Below, in pieces: positions 25,182 to 33,914 of a stretch of 37,258 nucleotides of DNA. The DNA is from CAWBRT01 sp050015355 (lineage in GTDB: Bacteria > Acidobacteriota > Terriglobia > Terriglobales > Acidobacteriaceae): contig JBEKBO010000034.1 of the NCBI GenBank assembly GCA_050015355.1, positions 1-37,258 on the forward strand, in the 5' to 3' direction. The notes beneath the pieces were generated by a model. That model saw only the letters and a program-made list of their open reading frames with translations, did no database searches and was not told the origin of the DNA. The translations under genes were made by a program, and so were the position numbers. The first letter of the stretch is position 1; each line of letters opens with the position of its first letter.

Positions 25182-26513
25182 TTACTTGCCTATGTAATGG
25201 ACGCGCCAGATCGACTTCGAAGCGTCGTCGCTGATGAACAGCGACCCGTCTTTGGCCACCGCAACTCCAACGGGGCGTCCCCAGACCCGTCCCTCGGGCG
25301 TAACGAAGCCGGTCAGGAAATCCTGGTACTCACCCGAGGCGCGGCCCGAATGGTGCATGGGAACGCGAATGACTTCGTAGCCGGTCAGCATGCTTCGGTT
25401 CCAGGAACCGTGCTCGGCGGCGAAGATGTCTCCGCGGTATTCCTGGGGAAACTGCTGCCCCTCGTAGAACGTCATTTCGAGCGACGCATCGTGGGGCTGG
25501 ATGAGAACGTCGGGGGTGATCACCTTCGACTTCAGTTCTGGATGCTTGCCCTTGTGGCGCGGGTCCTGATGTCCTCCCATGTACCACCAGGGCCAGCCGT
25601 AAAAGCCGTCTTCGGTGACGTGGGTGATGTAGTCGGGGACCAAGTTGTCGCCGAGCCGGTCGCGCTCGTTGGTAGAGCACCACAGTTCGCCGGTGCCGGG
25701 ATGGACGGCTATGCCCACGGCGTTGCGAATGCCCCAGGCATAGACGCGCGGGGCGGAGCCGTCAGGCTTGAATTCCAGAATGTCCGCGCGATGATATTCC
25801 GCCGCGTTGCCGTCGGTGTCGTCGTCATTTGAGTGCGAACCGACGGAGACGAACATGCGGCTGCCATTGTTGGTAAATGCGATATCGCGAGTCCAGTGGC
25901 CGCCGCCGCGCAGGAGCCCGCCGCCGGGTATTTCTTTGACCACTACTTCCGCCCTGCCACGGGCCTTCAGATCGCCATTCTGGTATGGGAAACGGACCAC
26001 CGAATCAGTGTTGGCTACGTAAACCCATTTCGGCTCCGGGCCGGGCGGATAGAAGTTAATGCCGAAAGGCTGTCGCAGTCCGGTGGCAAAAACCTGTGTC
26101 TGTTGCGCGCGGCCATCCGCAGTGATGCCACGGAAAACCTTGATCTCGCCGGCATGGCTTTCGGCCCCGAATAGATCGCCATTGGGCGCGGTCCGTATCA
26201 GGCGCGGAAAATTGAGTCCGCTGGCGTAGAGTTCCACCTTGAATCCGGCTGGGGCCTGGGGCCACGCGTTGGGCGGGCGGCGTACGATGTCCGGACCATT
26301 TTCAGCCGAAGCGGTGGCATAGGGCTCAGGCAGGTCGGAGATGGTGATCTTGTGGACCCCTCCCGGCCGTTGCGAGCGGTAGTCCATGAAAACGGAAGCC
26401 TGTGTGGTTGTCGCGGCCTGCAAAGCCGGGGTCGCAGAGCCGCGATATTGATAGAGCCACAGCAACGCAGCAGCGACTACCAGCATGACCGCAGCGACGA
26501 TTCCACGCTTCAT
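25182..26513 (-). CDS. PQQ-dependent sugar dehydrogenase-like beta-propeller protein
   Basis: A 443-residue exported or membrane-anchored protein. The N-terminus (MKRGIVAAVMLVVAAALLWL) is a signal peptide or anchor. The remainder is a six-bladed propeller of the soluble glucose dehydrogenase/L-sorbosone dehydrogenase family: FPRLIRTAPNGDLFGAESHA, GLRQPFGINFYP, RDIAFTNNGSRMFVSVGSHS, YAWGIRNAVGIAVHPGTGEL and GRPVGVAVAKDGSLFISDDA. It probably oxidises sugars or aldehydes in the periplasm using PQQ, passing electrons to the respiratory chain; the cofactor is inferred from family. GGAGTAACCCCCG precedes ATG 26513. No PQQ synthesis genes are in the window. Confidence 0.88.
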   Translation of the reverse strand: MKRGIVAAVMLVVAAALLWLYQYRGSATPALQAATTTQASVFMDYRSQRPGGVHKITISDLPEPYATASAENGPDIVRRPPNAWPQAPAGFKVELYASGLNFPRLIRTAPNGDLFGAESHAGEIKVFRGITADGRAQQTQVFATGLRQPFGINFYPPGPEPKWVYVANTDSVVRFPYQNGDLKARGRAEVVVKEIPGGGLLRGGGHWTRDIAFTNNGSRMFVSVGSHSNDDDTDGNAAEYHRADILEFKPDGSAPRVYAWGIRNAVGIAVHPGTGELWCSTNERDRLGDNLVPDYITHVTEDGFYGWPWWYMGGHQDPRHKGKHPELKSKVITPDVLIQPHDASLEMTFYEGQQFPQEYRGDIFAAEHGSWNRSMLTGYEVIRVPMHHSGRASGEYQDFLTGFVTPEGRVWGRPVGVAVAKDGSLFISDDASKSIWRVHYIGK

Positions 26514-26716
26514 CGGGGGTTACTCCATGTGGGCTACTCCATTGGAATCCATGCGGCGCGAGGCGGTTGCAGGGGTTCACGCCGGACGAAGGGCACAGTA
26601 GAATGGATCCAGTGCTCTCATGCTGAGCGATCCGGGGCCCCGGCGACGGCCGCTTTTGCCGTTGCTGGGGTGGAGAAGCGAAGTTGAGGCGTTAAGGCGG
26701 CGTTTGAGCCGCCTGC

Positions 26717-26745
26717 CGAAATCCTGAGCGAAGCGAAGGACCTCG
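26717..26745. repeat. dispersed short repeat, copy 2
   Basis: CGAAATCCTGAGCGAAGCG followed by AAGGACCTCG. It matches 2032-2060 except at three bases. Confidence 0.5.
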
Positions 26746-26811
26746 TACTCCCAGGAAACTATCCCGCTCCGCGCCGCTCTGGGTTTTATTGAGGAATCTT
26801 GCGGCTTGGTG

Positions 26812-26844
26812 CCCCACGTTCGCCCGCTTTTGGCTAACGTGGGG
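26812..26844. repeat. type-2 hairpin, locus 4 (reverse orientation)
   Basis: CCCCACGTTCGCC, loop CGCTTT, TGGCTAACGTGGGG. Read on the minus strand this is the type-2 unit of the other loci, so the order of the pair is reversed here relative to loci 1-3. Confidence 0.65.
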
Positions 26845-26866
26845 TAGTTCGACTCGTGCCCAAAGT

Positions 26867-26897
26867 CCCACATCTGCTAACTGCGGCAGATATGGGG
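26867..26897. repeat. type-1 hairpin, locus 4
   Basis: CCCACATCTGC, loop TAACTGCG, GCAGATATGGGG. It differs from the copy at 21818-21848 at one base. Confidence 0.7.
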
Positions 26898-26959
26898 CAC
26901 CGTCCGAAAAAGTCACAAGCTCTGGGGACCCCGCTCAGACGCTGCCTCAACGCCTCAAC

Positions 26960-27595
26960 TTATCCCGCAGCCTGTTTTGAGCGGTGCAGGCTGGGGTTGC
27001 GAGTGTACTCCATGCCGGTGGCGATTTTGGCGGACATTGGCGCGCCCCAGATGCGCTCGACCAGCCAGAGCGCAAGATCAATGGAAGAGGTCACGCCTCC
27101 GCAAGTCACGATGTCGCCGTCATCGACGACTCGCGCATCGACAATCTGCGCTCCCGCCGAACGGAGCTCATGAAGGGCGGAACGGTGAGTGACGGCAGGG
27201 CGGTCCTTTAGCAGTCCGGCCGCCGCCAAGGCCATGGCTCCGGTGCAAACCGCTGCCAGGATCGTGCACCGCGGATGCAATGCGGCAATTTTTTTCGGCA
27301 GCAGGCCGCGCTGCACCTCTGTGTACAGGCTGCGCGGAGAGCGGTCAGCCCAGCCTCCACCGGGAACGACGAGCAGATCGGCTGCATCCTCGAGCACTCC
27401 GTCCGGCAAAAAGCGCAAGCCGTTCGCGGCTGTAACCTGCGCTTGCGGCTCCACGGTCACGAGGCGAACGTCCACCGTAGCGGACGCGCCCGCGGTGTTC
27501 GCGCCGGCCAGTTTGGCGGCGCGGCGGAAAACCTCATAGGGGCCGATAAAATCGATTTCGTCGACTCCATCAAAGACAATGATGCGGATTTTCAT
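26960..27595 (-). CDS. DJ-1/PfpI family protein (isocyanide hydratase-like)
   Basis: A 211-residue cytoplasmic protein of the DJ-1/PfpI superfamily. The N-terminus MKIRIIVFDGVDEIDFIGPY with Asp and Glu and the nucleophile elbow ILAAVCTGAMALAAAGLL (reactive Cys) point to the isonitrile hydratase (InhA)-like or AraC-amidase-like subgroup. The C-terminal part GDIVTCGGVTSSIDLALWLV is also typical. A GATase1-type regulator with DNA-binding domain is excluded because the protein ends at residue 211. GGAGAG lies seven bases before ATG 27595. It is divergent from the gamma-glutamyltransferase. Confidence 0.9.
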   Translation of the reverse strand: MKIRIIVFDGVDEIDFIGPYEVFRRAAKLAGANTAGASATVDVRLVTVEPQAQVTAANGLRFLPDGVLEDAADLLVVPGGGWADRSPRSLYTEVQRGLLPKKIAALHPRCTILAAVCTGAMALAAAGLLKDRPAVTHRSALHELRSAGAQIVDARVVDDGDIVTCGGVTSSIDLALWLVERIWGAPMSAKIATGMEYTRNPSLHRSKQAAG

Positions 27596-27751
27596 GCGGC
27601 TCTCCTGTATGTGAGATTACGCTCAGCCCGCGCAAGGTGTGAAGGGGAGCGTGCTGGTCGTCCCGCGTGCTCTTGATAGCTCTTTTTGTAGAATGACTTT
27701 CTTCCCGCACAAGATGATTGTAGGATTACTACTTCCATCTGCACTGCCACT

Positions 27752-27756
27752 GGAGG
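27752..27756 (+). promoter_or_regulatory. ribosome binding site deciding the ggt start
   Basis: GGAGG five bases before GTG 27762. Upstream starts in the same frame (GTG 27639, ATG 27714) have no comparable site. Confidence 0.6.
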
Positions 27757-27761
27757 TGTTC

Positions 27762-29441
27762 GTGATTGACGCAACTCTCATCGGTACCACGGCTGCCGGC
27801 TCGGCTCCGCCTAAGACGGGGCGTTCGGTAATTGCCACTCGATTCGGCATTGTCGCCAGCAGTCAACCGCTGGCATCGATGGCCGGAGTGCAAATCTTGC
27901 AACGTGGCGGAAACGCCATCGACGCGGCCATTGGAGCCAACGCGGTGGTTGGCGTGATGGAGCCGACAGGCAATGGCATCGGCGGAGATCTGTTCGCGAT
28001 TATCAATGAATCGAAGACGGGCAAGTTCCACGGACTGAATGCGAGCGGATGGGCGCCGGAGCGGATGACTCCTGAATTTCTGAAGGCGCAAGGGATCGAG
28101 AAGCTGCCGGTGCGGGGCGTGTATAGCGTGACCGTGCCGGGCGTGGTTGCCGGCTGGGCAGCGCTGCGCGAGCGTTTTGGGAGCCTGCCGTTTTCCACTT
28201 TGCTGGCGCCGGCCATCTACTACGCGGACAAGGGATTTCCGGTGAATGAGGTGACTGCCGGGCTCTGGAACAATGCGCTGGAGTTGCTGCGCTCGGAGCG
28301 CAATGCGGCAGCGACGTACCTGATCGACGGGCGCACGCCAAAAGCGGGCGAAGTGTTTCGCAATCCCGATCTGGCGGCGAGCCTCCGGCTGATCACGAGT
28401 TATGGCCGCGATGGCTACTACAAGGGGCGCACGGCCGAGGCCATAGTTGCCATCTCGCGCGAAAAGGGCGGGGCGATGGCGATGGAAGACCTCGCCGGGT
28501 TCGAGCCCGAGTGGGTGACTCCGATCTCGACGGATTATCGCGGCTGGACGGTCTACGAGATACCGCCCAACACCCAGGGAATTGCCGCGCTGATGATGCT
28601 CAATCTGATGGAACAGTTCCCGCTGAGCGACTACGGCTTCCACAGCGCGCGCGCCTTGCACGTGATGATTGAAGCGAAAAAACTCGCCTATGCCGACATG
28701 CTGCGCTATACGGCCGATATGCGCATGGCGAAGGTGCCGGTGGAGCAGATGCTGAGCAAAAAGAACGCCGCCGAGCGCGCCGGACTGATCGGCGAATTTG
28801 CCCAGGCCTCGGTGCAGCCCTCGCGTCTTGCAGGCGTCACCGACGGCAAGGGGAACGACACGATCTACATGACGGTGATCGACAAAGAAGGTGACATCGT
28901 CTCGCTCATCCAAAGCAACTACATGGGCTTCGGTTCCGGGCTAGTGCCGCGCGGAACGGGTTTCATGCTGCAAAACCGCGGCTCGCTGTTCTCGCTCGAC
29001 CCGAGCAGTCCAAACCTGCTGGCCGGGCACAAGCGTCCGCTGCACACGATTATTCCGGGCTTCATGCAGAAGGGCGATGTGCGCATCGGGTTCGGCATCA
29101 TGGGCGGCTGGAACCAGGCGCAGGCGCACGCGCAGTTCGTGGCCAACATCGTCGATTACGGCATGAACCTGCAGCAGGCGCTGGAGGCCGGACGCTTTAC
29201 CAAGTCGACCTTTGAGGGCTGCGACGTGCAGATAGAAGAACTCGTGCCGCAGGCGGTGCGCGACGAACTGACACAGATGGGGCACGAAATCCAGGTCAAG
29301 ACTGCCCGCACGAACACGTTCGGCTTCGGCCAGGCGGTGATGAGCGACGGCAGCGGCGTGCACTTTGGAGCGAGCGATCCCCGCCATGACGGCGCGGCGA
29401 TCCCGGAGCCGGGGCCGGTGTTCTCCGACGCCAAGCCCTGA
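27762..29441 (+). CDS. gamma-glutamyltransferase family protein
   Basis: Ntn-hydrolase that cleaves gamma-glutamyl compounds such as glutathione; it self-processes into two chains. The large-chain region begins VIATRFGIVASSQPLASMAG and includes GGNAIDAAIGANAVVGVMEP and GNGIGGDLFAIIN. The processing site is in GKGNDTIYMTVIDKEGDIVS, with the Thr of NDTIYMTV as predicted nucleophile, followed by SNYMGFGSGLVPRGTGFMLQ and LHTIIPGFM. The spacing resembles YwrD-type proteins rather than classic E. coli Ggt. GTG 27762 is preferred for its strong ribosome site; there is no obvious signal peptide from that start, suggesting a cytoplasmic protein, whereas longer starts add a hydrophobic stretch (MIVGLLLPSALPL) that might export it. 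Confidence 0.9.
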   Translation: MIDATLIGTTAAGSAPPKTGRSVIATRFGIVASSQPLASMAGVQILQRGGNAIDAAIGANAVVGVMEPTGNGIGGDLFAIINESKTGKFHGLNASGWAPERMTPEFLKAQGIEKLPVRGVYSVTVPGVVAGWAALRERFGSLPFSTLLAPAIYYADKGFPVNEVTAGLWNNALELLRSERNAAATYLIDGRTPKAGEVFRNPDLAASLRLITSYGRDGYYKGRTAEAIVAISREKGGAMAMEDLAGFEPEWVTPISTDYRGWTVYEIPPNTQGIAALMMLNLMEQFPLSDYGFHSARALHVMIEAKKLAYADMLRYTADMRMAKVPVEQMLSKKNAAERAGLIGEFAQASVQPSRLAGVTDGKGNDTIYMTVIDKEGDIVSLIQSNYMGFGSGLVPRGTGFMLQNRGSLFSLDPSSPNLLAGHKRPLHTIIPGFMQKGDVRIGFGIMGGWNQAQAHAQFVANIVDYGMNLQQALEAGRFTKSTFEGCDVQIEELVPQAVRDELTQMGHEIQVKTARTNTFGFGQAVMSDGSGVHFGASDPRHDGAAIPEPGPVFSDAKP

Positions 29442-29466
29442 TCGGCTGAAAAACGCGCTGATAAAT

Positions 29467-29625
29467 TCCCAAGGGGAATGTCATGGCGACCGGAGCGCCG
29501 AGCGCCAGTGGGATAAGTAAGAAGCTGTTGTGGCGCGGAGTGGAGCTACCTTTTGTTTTTCAGCAGTAAGAAACAAAAGGTAGCTCGACTTCGCCCGCCA
29601 TGACAGTCTGATATGTTCGGGATAT
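29467..29625. repeat. MITE-like long palindromic repeat, copy 2
   Basis: Same unit as 11844-11966: TGTCATGGCG at the left, CGCCATGACA at the right, and the inner inverted blocks GTGGAGCTACC-TTTTGTTTTT and AAACAAAAGGTAGCTC. The inner stem changes (CC to TA) are matched in both arms. About 40 extra bases (from CCGAGCGCC to GTGGCGC) sit in the left half compared with copy 1. Confidence 0.75.
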
Positions 29626-29654
29626 ACCTACTGGGGAACCGGTATCGAGTGTGC

Positions 29655-29685
29655 GCCCAGCGAGCGAAGCTCGCCGAGGACCCCG
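29655..29685. repeat. GGACCCCG-family hairpin downstream of ggt
   Basis: CCCAGCGAGC, loop GAA, GCTCGCCGAGG, then ACCCCG and later GACGTGAGGCACC. The long form matches the unit at 17784-17840. Confidence 0.5.
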
Positions 29686-29729
29686 ATGGGTGACGTGAGG
29701 CACCATCGCACGCTGCTGCTTATGACAAA

Positions 29730-29747
29730 GGACGCCGCGAGGCGTCC
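29730..29747 (-). terminator. GNRA-like hairpin, possible terminator of the response regulator gene
   Basis: GGACGCC, tetraloop GCGA, GGCGTCC. On the minus strand it lies about 40 bases past the response-regulator stop and is followed by TTTGTC, a weak T-tract. It could also serve the convergent ggt. Confidence 0.4.
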
Positions 29748-29783
29748 GTTGTCGATGATTGATTATTGCGACCGTCTAACAGT

Positions 29784-30158
29784 CTAAGCTGTACGCACTG
29801 TTTCCGCAGCTTCGCTTTCGCCGAGGTAGAGTTTGATTTTTTCCAGCAAGGCAGGAAAGAGCTGCTCCTTCTGAAGGCAGGCATTCACATCCTTGCCGCC
29901 GTCAACCGGACCATAACCGGTAACGATGATGACCGGAACGCTTGGATCTTTCTGGTGCACTTGCTTCGCCAGCTCCAAGCCATTCATGCCTTCCATGCGG
30001 AAATCCGTAACCAGAATATCGAACCTCTCTTTGGCGAACTTATCCAGTGCATCGGCGGCACTGTAGGCAGAGACTGCCCGGTAGCCTTGCATTTCCAGAA
30101 TTTCACAACTCAATCGCGCCAGCACCTCGTGGTCGTCGACAAACAAGACTGCCTTCAT
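29784..30158 (-). CDS. single-domain response regulator (CheY-like)
   Basis: A 124-residue receiver domain without an output domain. The phosphorylation machinery is complete: acidic pair D8/D9 (LFVDDHEV), phospho-acceptor D52 (ILVTDFRMEGMNG), Thr 80 (IIVTGYG) and Lys 97 (ACLQKEQLF). It would act as an intermediate in phosphorelay or bind a partner protein. ATG 30158 is chosen because AAAGGTGA is well placed upstream; the longer frame to 30200 lacks support. No histidine kinase is nearby, so it is an orphan. Confidence 0.92.
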   Translation of the reverse strand: MKAVLFVDDHEVLARLSCEILEMQGYRAVSAYSAADALDKFAKERFDILVTDFRMEGMNGLELAKQVHQKDPSVPVIIVTGYGPVDGGKDVNACLQKEQLFPALLEKIKLYLGESEAAETVRTA

Positions 30159-30500
30159 AGAATCACCTTTGTTTTCGAGCATCTCGACGCGGCTACTCAA
30201 TAGTTAGTGTAAAGGAAAGCCCGGAAAGATGCCTTCTAGGTAGATTTCACATAATCTATAGTATTTGCTCGCGATCGTGTTTCTCACACCCTTCGCGACT
30301 GGCTTGGCCAACAGAATAACCCAGCGCTCCGGTTATCTCCAGCAAAAGTGAGGGTGGCAGTATCTGAGTTGTCACCTGCTTACAGCGGAGCTGCCGCGGA
30401 AGAACATGTACGGTTTGAAGCTATAGCGATTGCGAGTAATATCGCTTAGAGAGTCACAACATCCAAACTATCCGGAGCGGCACTTGGTTGGAAGGTGACT

Positions 30501-30545
30501 ACCACCCCAACACGCGCAACTATGGCGCGTGCCGGGGCCGGTCGT
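30501..30545. repeat. GGGG-CCGG-family hairpin (ACACGCGC stem)
   Basis: CCCCAACACGCGC, loop AACTATG, GCGCGTGCCGGGG. It shares CCCCAACACGCGCAAC with the hairpin at 24879-24916. Here the usual ACCCCG trailer is replaced by CCGG. Confidence 0.55.
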
Positions 30546-30601
30546 TCCTTACACTCCGTATTTCCGCCGCTCACTCTGAAGCTGTGACCGGGGTGAACGG
30601 C

Positions 30602-30607
30602 TATAAT
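30602..30607 (+). promoter_or_regulatory. candidate -10 element of the enolase promoter
   Basis: TATAAT matches the consensus exactly, about 96 bases upstream of the enolase start. No good -35 hexamer is seen at 17 bases; TGTGAC at 30583-30588 is too close. Confidence 0.35.
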
Positions 30608-30702
30608 CAGAATTCTAAGCTAGAGCTGTCTGATTTAACCTGCACTCTCAATTGAAGCTGCACGGGCGGCGCCGAGGCGCCGATCTATAGAAGGGAATTG
30701 TT

Positions 30703-32013
30703 ATGACGGAAATCGAACTGATTCATGCGCGCGAAGTTCTGGATTCACGCGGAAATCCTACGGTAGAAGCTGAAGTGACTCTGGTAAGCGGGGCGAAGGG
30801 CCGCGCCATCGTTCCCAGCGGCGCTTCCACCGGCGAGCACGAGGCCGTGGAGCTTCGCGACGGCGACAAGTCGCGTTATCAGGGCAAGGGCGTGCTCAAC
30901 GCCGTGCACAACGTGAACGAGGTGATCGCTCCGGTGCTGATGGACATGGATGCCTCGCGCCAGGCTGAGATCGACGCCAAGATGATCGAACTGGATGGCA
31001 CGGAGAACAAGGGAAAACTCGGCGCCAATGCGATTCTTGCCGTAAGCATGGCTGCGGCGCGCGCGGTTGCCGATTACTATGACCTGCCGCTCTACCGTTA
31101 CCTGGGCGGCGTGACCGCGAACATTTTGCCGTGCCCGATGATGAACATCATCAATGGCGGGGCGCACGCCGACAGCAACGTGGATTTTCAGGAGTTCATG
31201 GTAATGCCGGTCGGAGCGCCGTCGTTTGCCGAAGCGCTGCGCTGGGGCGCTGAGACGTTTCATGCCCTGAAGTCGGTGCTGAAAAAGAAGGGTTATAACA
31301 CCGCGGTCGGCGACGAGGGCGGTTTCGCTCCCTCACTCAAGGCCAATGCCGAAGCGATCGAGGTGATTCTCGAGGCCATCCAGCAGGCCGGCTACAAGGC
31401 GGGCGACCAGATTGCGATTGCGCTGGACCCGGCGGCGAGCGGGTTTTTCAGCGATGGCAAATACATCTTCAAGAAGAGCGATAAATCCAGCAAAAGCGCG
31501 GCCCAGATGGTGAAGTTCTATGCCGATTGGGTGCGCCAATATCCGATCGTGTCCCTTGAAGATGGTCTGGCCGAGGACGACTGGGACGGCTGGAAGATGC
31601 TGACCGACGAGCTCGGCGACAAAATCCAACTCGTCGGCGACGACATCTTCGTGACCAGCACGGCGCTGCTGGCTCGCGGCATCGATACGGGCGTGGCCAA
31701 CTCGATTCTGATCAAACTGAACCAGATCGGCACCATCACCGAGACGCTGGAGGCGATCGAGATGGCGCGCCGCAACGGCTACACGGCCGTGATCTCGCAC
31801 CGCTCCGGCGAAACCGAAGACGCATTTATCGCCGACCTGGCGGTGGCGACCGGCGTCGGCCAGATCAAGACCGGTTCCGCCTCGCGTACCGACCGCATCG
31901 CCAAGTACAACCAGTTGCTGCGCATTGAGGAACAGCTCGGAGCCGCGGCGAACTTCCTCGGACTGGCGGCGCTGAACTATAACGGCGAGCTGATGGAGAG
32001 CGCAGGGGCATAG
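30703..32013 (+). CDS. eno: enolase (phosphopyruvate hydratase)
   Basis: Interconverts 2-phosphoglycerate and phosphoenolpyruvate in glycolysis and gluconeogenesis; also an RNA-degradosome subunit in some bacteria. The 436-residue sequence is complete and normal in length. Landmarks are EVLDSRGNPTVEAEV, GASTGEHEAVELRDGD, MMNIINGGAHADSNVDFQEF, AVGDEGGFAPSL, IVSLEDGLAEDDWDG, QLVGDDIFVTS and KLNQIGTITETLEAIEMA with VISHRSGETEDAFIADLAVA. GAAGGGA precedes ATG 30703. It is followed 235 bases later by the phosphoglycerate mutase that supplies its substrate, so two successive glycolytic steps lie side by side. Confidence 0.98.
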   Translation: MTEIELIHAREVLDSRGNPTVEAEVTLVSGAKGRAIVPSGASTGEHEAVELRDGDKSRYQGKGVLNAVHNVNEVIAPVLMDMDASRQAEIDAKMIELDGTENKGKLGANAILAVSMAAARAVADYYDLPLYRYLGGVTANILPCPMMNIINGGAHADSNVDFQEFMVMPVGAPSFAEALRWGAETFHALKSVLKKKGYNTAVGDEGGFAPSLKANAEAIEVILEAIQQAGYKAGDQIAIALDPAASGFFSDGKYIFKKSDKSSKSAAQMVKFYADWVRQYPIVSLEDGLAEDDWDGWKMLTDELGDKIQLVGDDIFVTSTALLARGIDTGVANSILIKLNQIGTITETLEAIEMARRNGYTAVISHRSGETEDAFIADLAVATGVGQIKTGSASRTDRIAKYNQLLRIEEQLGAAANFLGLAALNYNGELMESAGA

Positions 32014-32022
32014 GGCTTGAAA

Positions 32023-32095
32023 AAAGTTTCAGAGTTTCAGAGTTTCAAGGTCTGTTGGGAAACTTTGAAATCTCAGAAACTTTGAAACTTTGCTT
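32023..32095. repeat. GTTTCA direct/inverted repeat block 1
   Basis: Directly after enolase, AAGTTTCAGAGTTTCAGAG and TTTCAAGG lead into the inverse GGGAAACTTTGAAATCTCAG and AAACTTTGAAACTTTG. The block can fold into a long AT-rich hairpin. A related block is at 34929-35030. Confidence 0.6.
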
Positions 32096-32204
32096 TGCTG
32101 GATGAGGCGTCGATCACCTCCGGGCAGAATGTCGAGCCTCTCCTTCGAGAAGCAGGTGAGCTCGTGAAGATATTCGCAGCGTCACGGCTCACCGCATCGC
32201 GGAG

Positions 32205-32246
32205 AAATCTAAAATCTGAAATCTGAAATCTAAAATCTGAAATCTG
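32205..32246. repeat. heptanucleotide tandem array (AAATCTR)6
   Basis: Six contiguous units in the order A, G, G, A, G, G at the seventh base, so it is also an exact double 21-mer. The phase continues into AAATGCC, which contains the gpmI start codon. GGAG stands just before the array at 32201-32204. Confidence 0.9.
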
Positions 32247-32248
32247 AA

Positions 32249-33856
32249 ATGCCTAAGCCCAAACCTCTCGTTTTGATCGTCCTCGATGGCTGGGGTTATG
32301 CGCCGCCCTCGAATGCCAATGCCATTTCGCTGGCGCGCAAGCCGAATTATGACAAGCTGCTCGCCGAGTATCCGAACACGCTGATTCACACCAGCGGGCG
32401 CTTCGTCGGGCTGCCGGACGGGCAGATGGGCAACAGCGAAGTCGGGCACCTGAACATCGGCGCCGGCCGCGTCGTTCACATGGACATTACCCGCATCGAT
32501 CTGATGATCGAGAACGGCGAATTGTTCAGGCATCCCGTGCTGCTCGACGCCATGAAACACGCCAAGGCGAATGGACGGCGGTTGCACTTTTGCGGATTGC
32601 TCTCCGACGGCGGCGTTCACTCGCACCAGAACCATCTCTACGCGCTCTTGAGGATGGCGAAACAGAACGGCGTGGAGCGCGCTTTTGTACACTGCTTTAT
32701 GGATGGCCGCGACACGCTGCCGGACTCCGGCGCGGGCTACATCGAGCAGTTGCAGCAGAAGATGCGCGAGTACGGCATCGGCAAGATCGCTACCGTTGAT
32801 GGCCGCTATTACGCCATGGATCGCGACCGCAAGTGGGATCGCCAAAAGAAGGCGTTCGATGCCATGGTGCACGGCAAGGCCGAAACCACCTATGCCGACC
32901 CGGTGCGGGGGATGAAGGATTCCTACGATCACGGCGTCACCGACGAGTTTGTCATTCCGTTTGTTTGTACCGGCCCGCGCGGCGAACCGGCGGGTACGAT
33001 CCGCGATGAAGATGTCGTGATCAATTTTAATTTTCGCGCCGACCGGGCGCGGCAGATTACGCGCTGTCTGGCTCGCGAGAGCGGCATCACGGCCGAGGGC
33101 GGGCGCGATCTCCCGGATGCCGCGGCGCTGGACCAGGCGATTCCACGCGACGAAGTGCCCAAGAATTTGCAGTACATTTGCATGACCGAATACGACGCCA
33201 AGTTCAAGCTGCCCGTGGTAGTGCCTTCCGAGCGCCTGACGAACATTCTGGCGAACGTCATGGCCAACCTTGGCATGCGCAATCTGCGGGTCGCCGAAAC
33301 CGAGAAGTACGCGCACGTCACGTTCTTCTTCAACGGCGGAGTGGAGAAGCCGTTTCCGGGCGAGGAACGCGTGCTGATTCAGTCGCCGAAGGTGGCTACC
33401 TACGATTTGCAGCCGGAGATGAGTGCCAAAGGCGTCGCCGAAGCCGTGGTAAAAGCCATAGAGGACAAAACGTTCGACGTGGTGATCGCGAACTTTGCCA
33501 ATGCCGACATGGTTGGGCACAGCGGCAAGATTCCGCCGACCATCCGAGCTGTCGAGACCGTGGACGGCTGTCTGGCCGAGATTTATGCGGCCATCAAGCG
33601 CTGCGGCGGCATCATGCTGGTGACCGCCGATCATGGCAACGCCGAGCAAATGATCGATCCGGAAACCGGCGGACCGCATACGGCACACACCACCAATCCA
33701 GTTCCGTTCATCTATATCGCTGAAGATGCGAACCAGTTTGTACTGCGCCGGGATGGCGCATTGCAGGACATAGCGCCAACCGTGCTCGGTGCGCTGGGCA
33801 TTCCGCAGCCAAAGGAGATGACGGGGCGCGATCTGCGGATCAAGAAGAACGCGTAG
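32249..33856 (+). CDS. gpmI: 2,3-bisphosphoglycerate-independent phosphoglycerate mutase
   Basis: Manganese-dependent enzyme that interconverts 3- and 2-phosphoglycerate through a phosphoserine intermediate. The 535 residues show Asp 13 (LIVLDGWGYA), the nucleophile Ser 63 in GQMGNSEVGHLNIGAGRVV, the transferase-domain motifs GLLSDGGVHSHQNHLYALL, FMDGRDTLPDSG and DGRYYAMDRDRKWDR, and the metal motifs FANADMVGHSGKIPPTIRAV and LVTADHGNAEQM with the closing TAHTTNPVPFIY. Nothing is missing. The start at ATG 32249 directly follows a heptad repeat array and lacks a normal ribosome site; GGAG is 44 bases upstream. It is downstream of enolase on the same strand. Confidence 0.97.
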   Translation: MPKPKPLVLIVLDGWGYAPPSNANAISLARKPNYDKLLAEYPNTLIHTSGRFVGLPDGQMGNSEVGHLNIGAGRVVHMDITRIDLMIENGELFRHPVLLDAMKHAKANGRRLHFCGLLSDGGVHSHQNHLYALLRMAKQNGVERAFVHCFMDGRDTLPDSGAGYIEQLQQKMREYGIGKIATVDGRYYAMDRDRKWDRQKKAFDAMVHGKAETTYADPVRGMKDSYDHGVTDEFVIPFVCTGPRGEPAGTIRDEDVVINFNFRADRARQITRCLARESGITAEGGRDLPDAAALDQAIPRDEVPKNLQYICMTEYDAKFKLPVVVPSERLTNILANVMANLGMRNLRVAETEKYAHVTFFFNGGVEKPFPGEERVLIQSPKVATYDLQPEMSAKGVAEAVVKAIEDKTFDVVIANFANADMVGHSGKIPPTIRAVETVDGCLAEIYAAIKRCGGIMLVTADHGNAEQMIDPETGGPHTAHTTNPVPFIYIAEDANQFVLRRDGALQDIAPTVLGALGIPQPKEMTGRDLRIKKNA

Positions 33857-33914
33857 GCCGTTTGGCATTAGCGCAAAAATGCTTTTCCCGAGTTTGTTTT
33901 CAACTACACGGATC

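Larger units (their letters stand above)
26514..26959. other. repeat-rich spacer between sugar-dehydrogenase and PfpI genes
   Basis: These 446 bases hold no convincing gene. They carry the dispersed block at 26717-26745, a type-2/type-1 hairpin pair (26812-26897) and a solo CTGGGGACCCCGC half-unit near 26920-26935. Open frames here are read from the repeats. Confidence 0.5.
29442..29783. other. convergent spacer ggt / response regulator
   Basis: No gene is seen in these 342 bases. They contain a MITE-like repeat (29467-29625), a family hairpin (29655-29685) and a short terminator-like hairpin (29730-29747). Confidence 0.5.
30159..30702. other. divergent spacer response regulator / enolase
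   Basis: These 544 bases hold no gene I can support. They contain a family hairpin (30501-30545), a consensus -10 hexamer (30602-30607) and a small GGCGCC palindrome (30667-30682) in the likely enolase leader. Confidence 0.5.

Noticed and set aside
32205..32246. CRISPR-like repeat
   Set aside because: The units are 7 bases and contiguous without spacers, so this is a simple tandem array.
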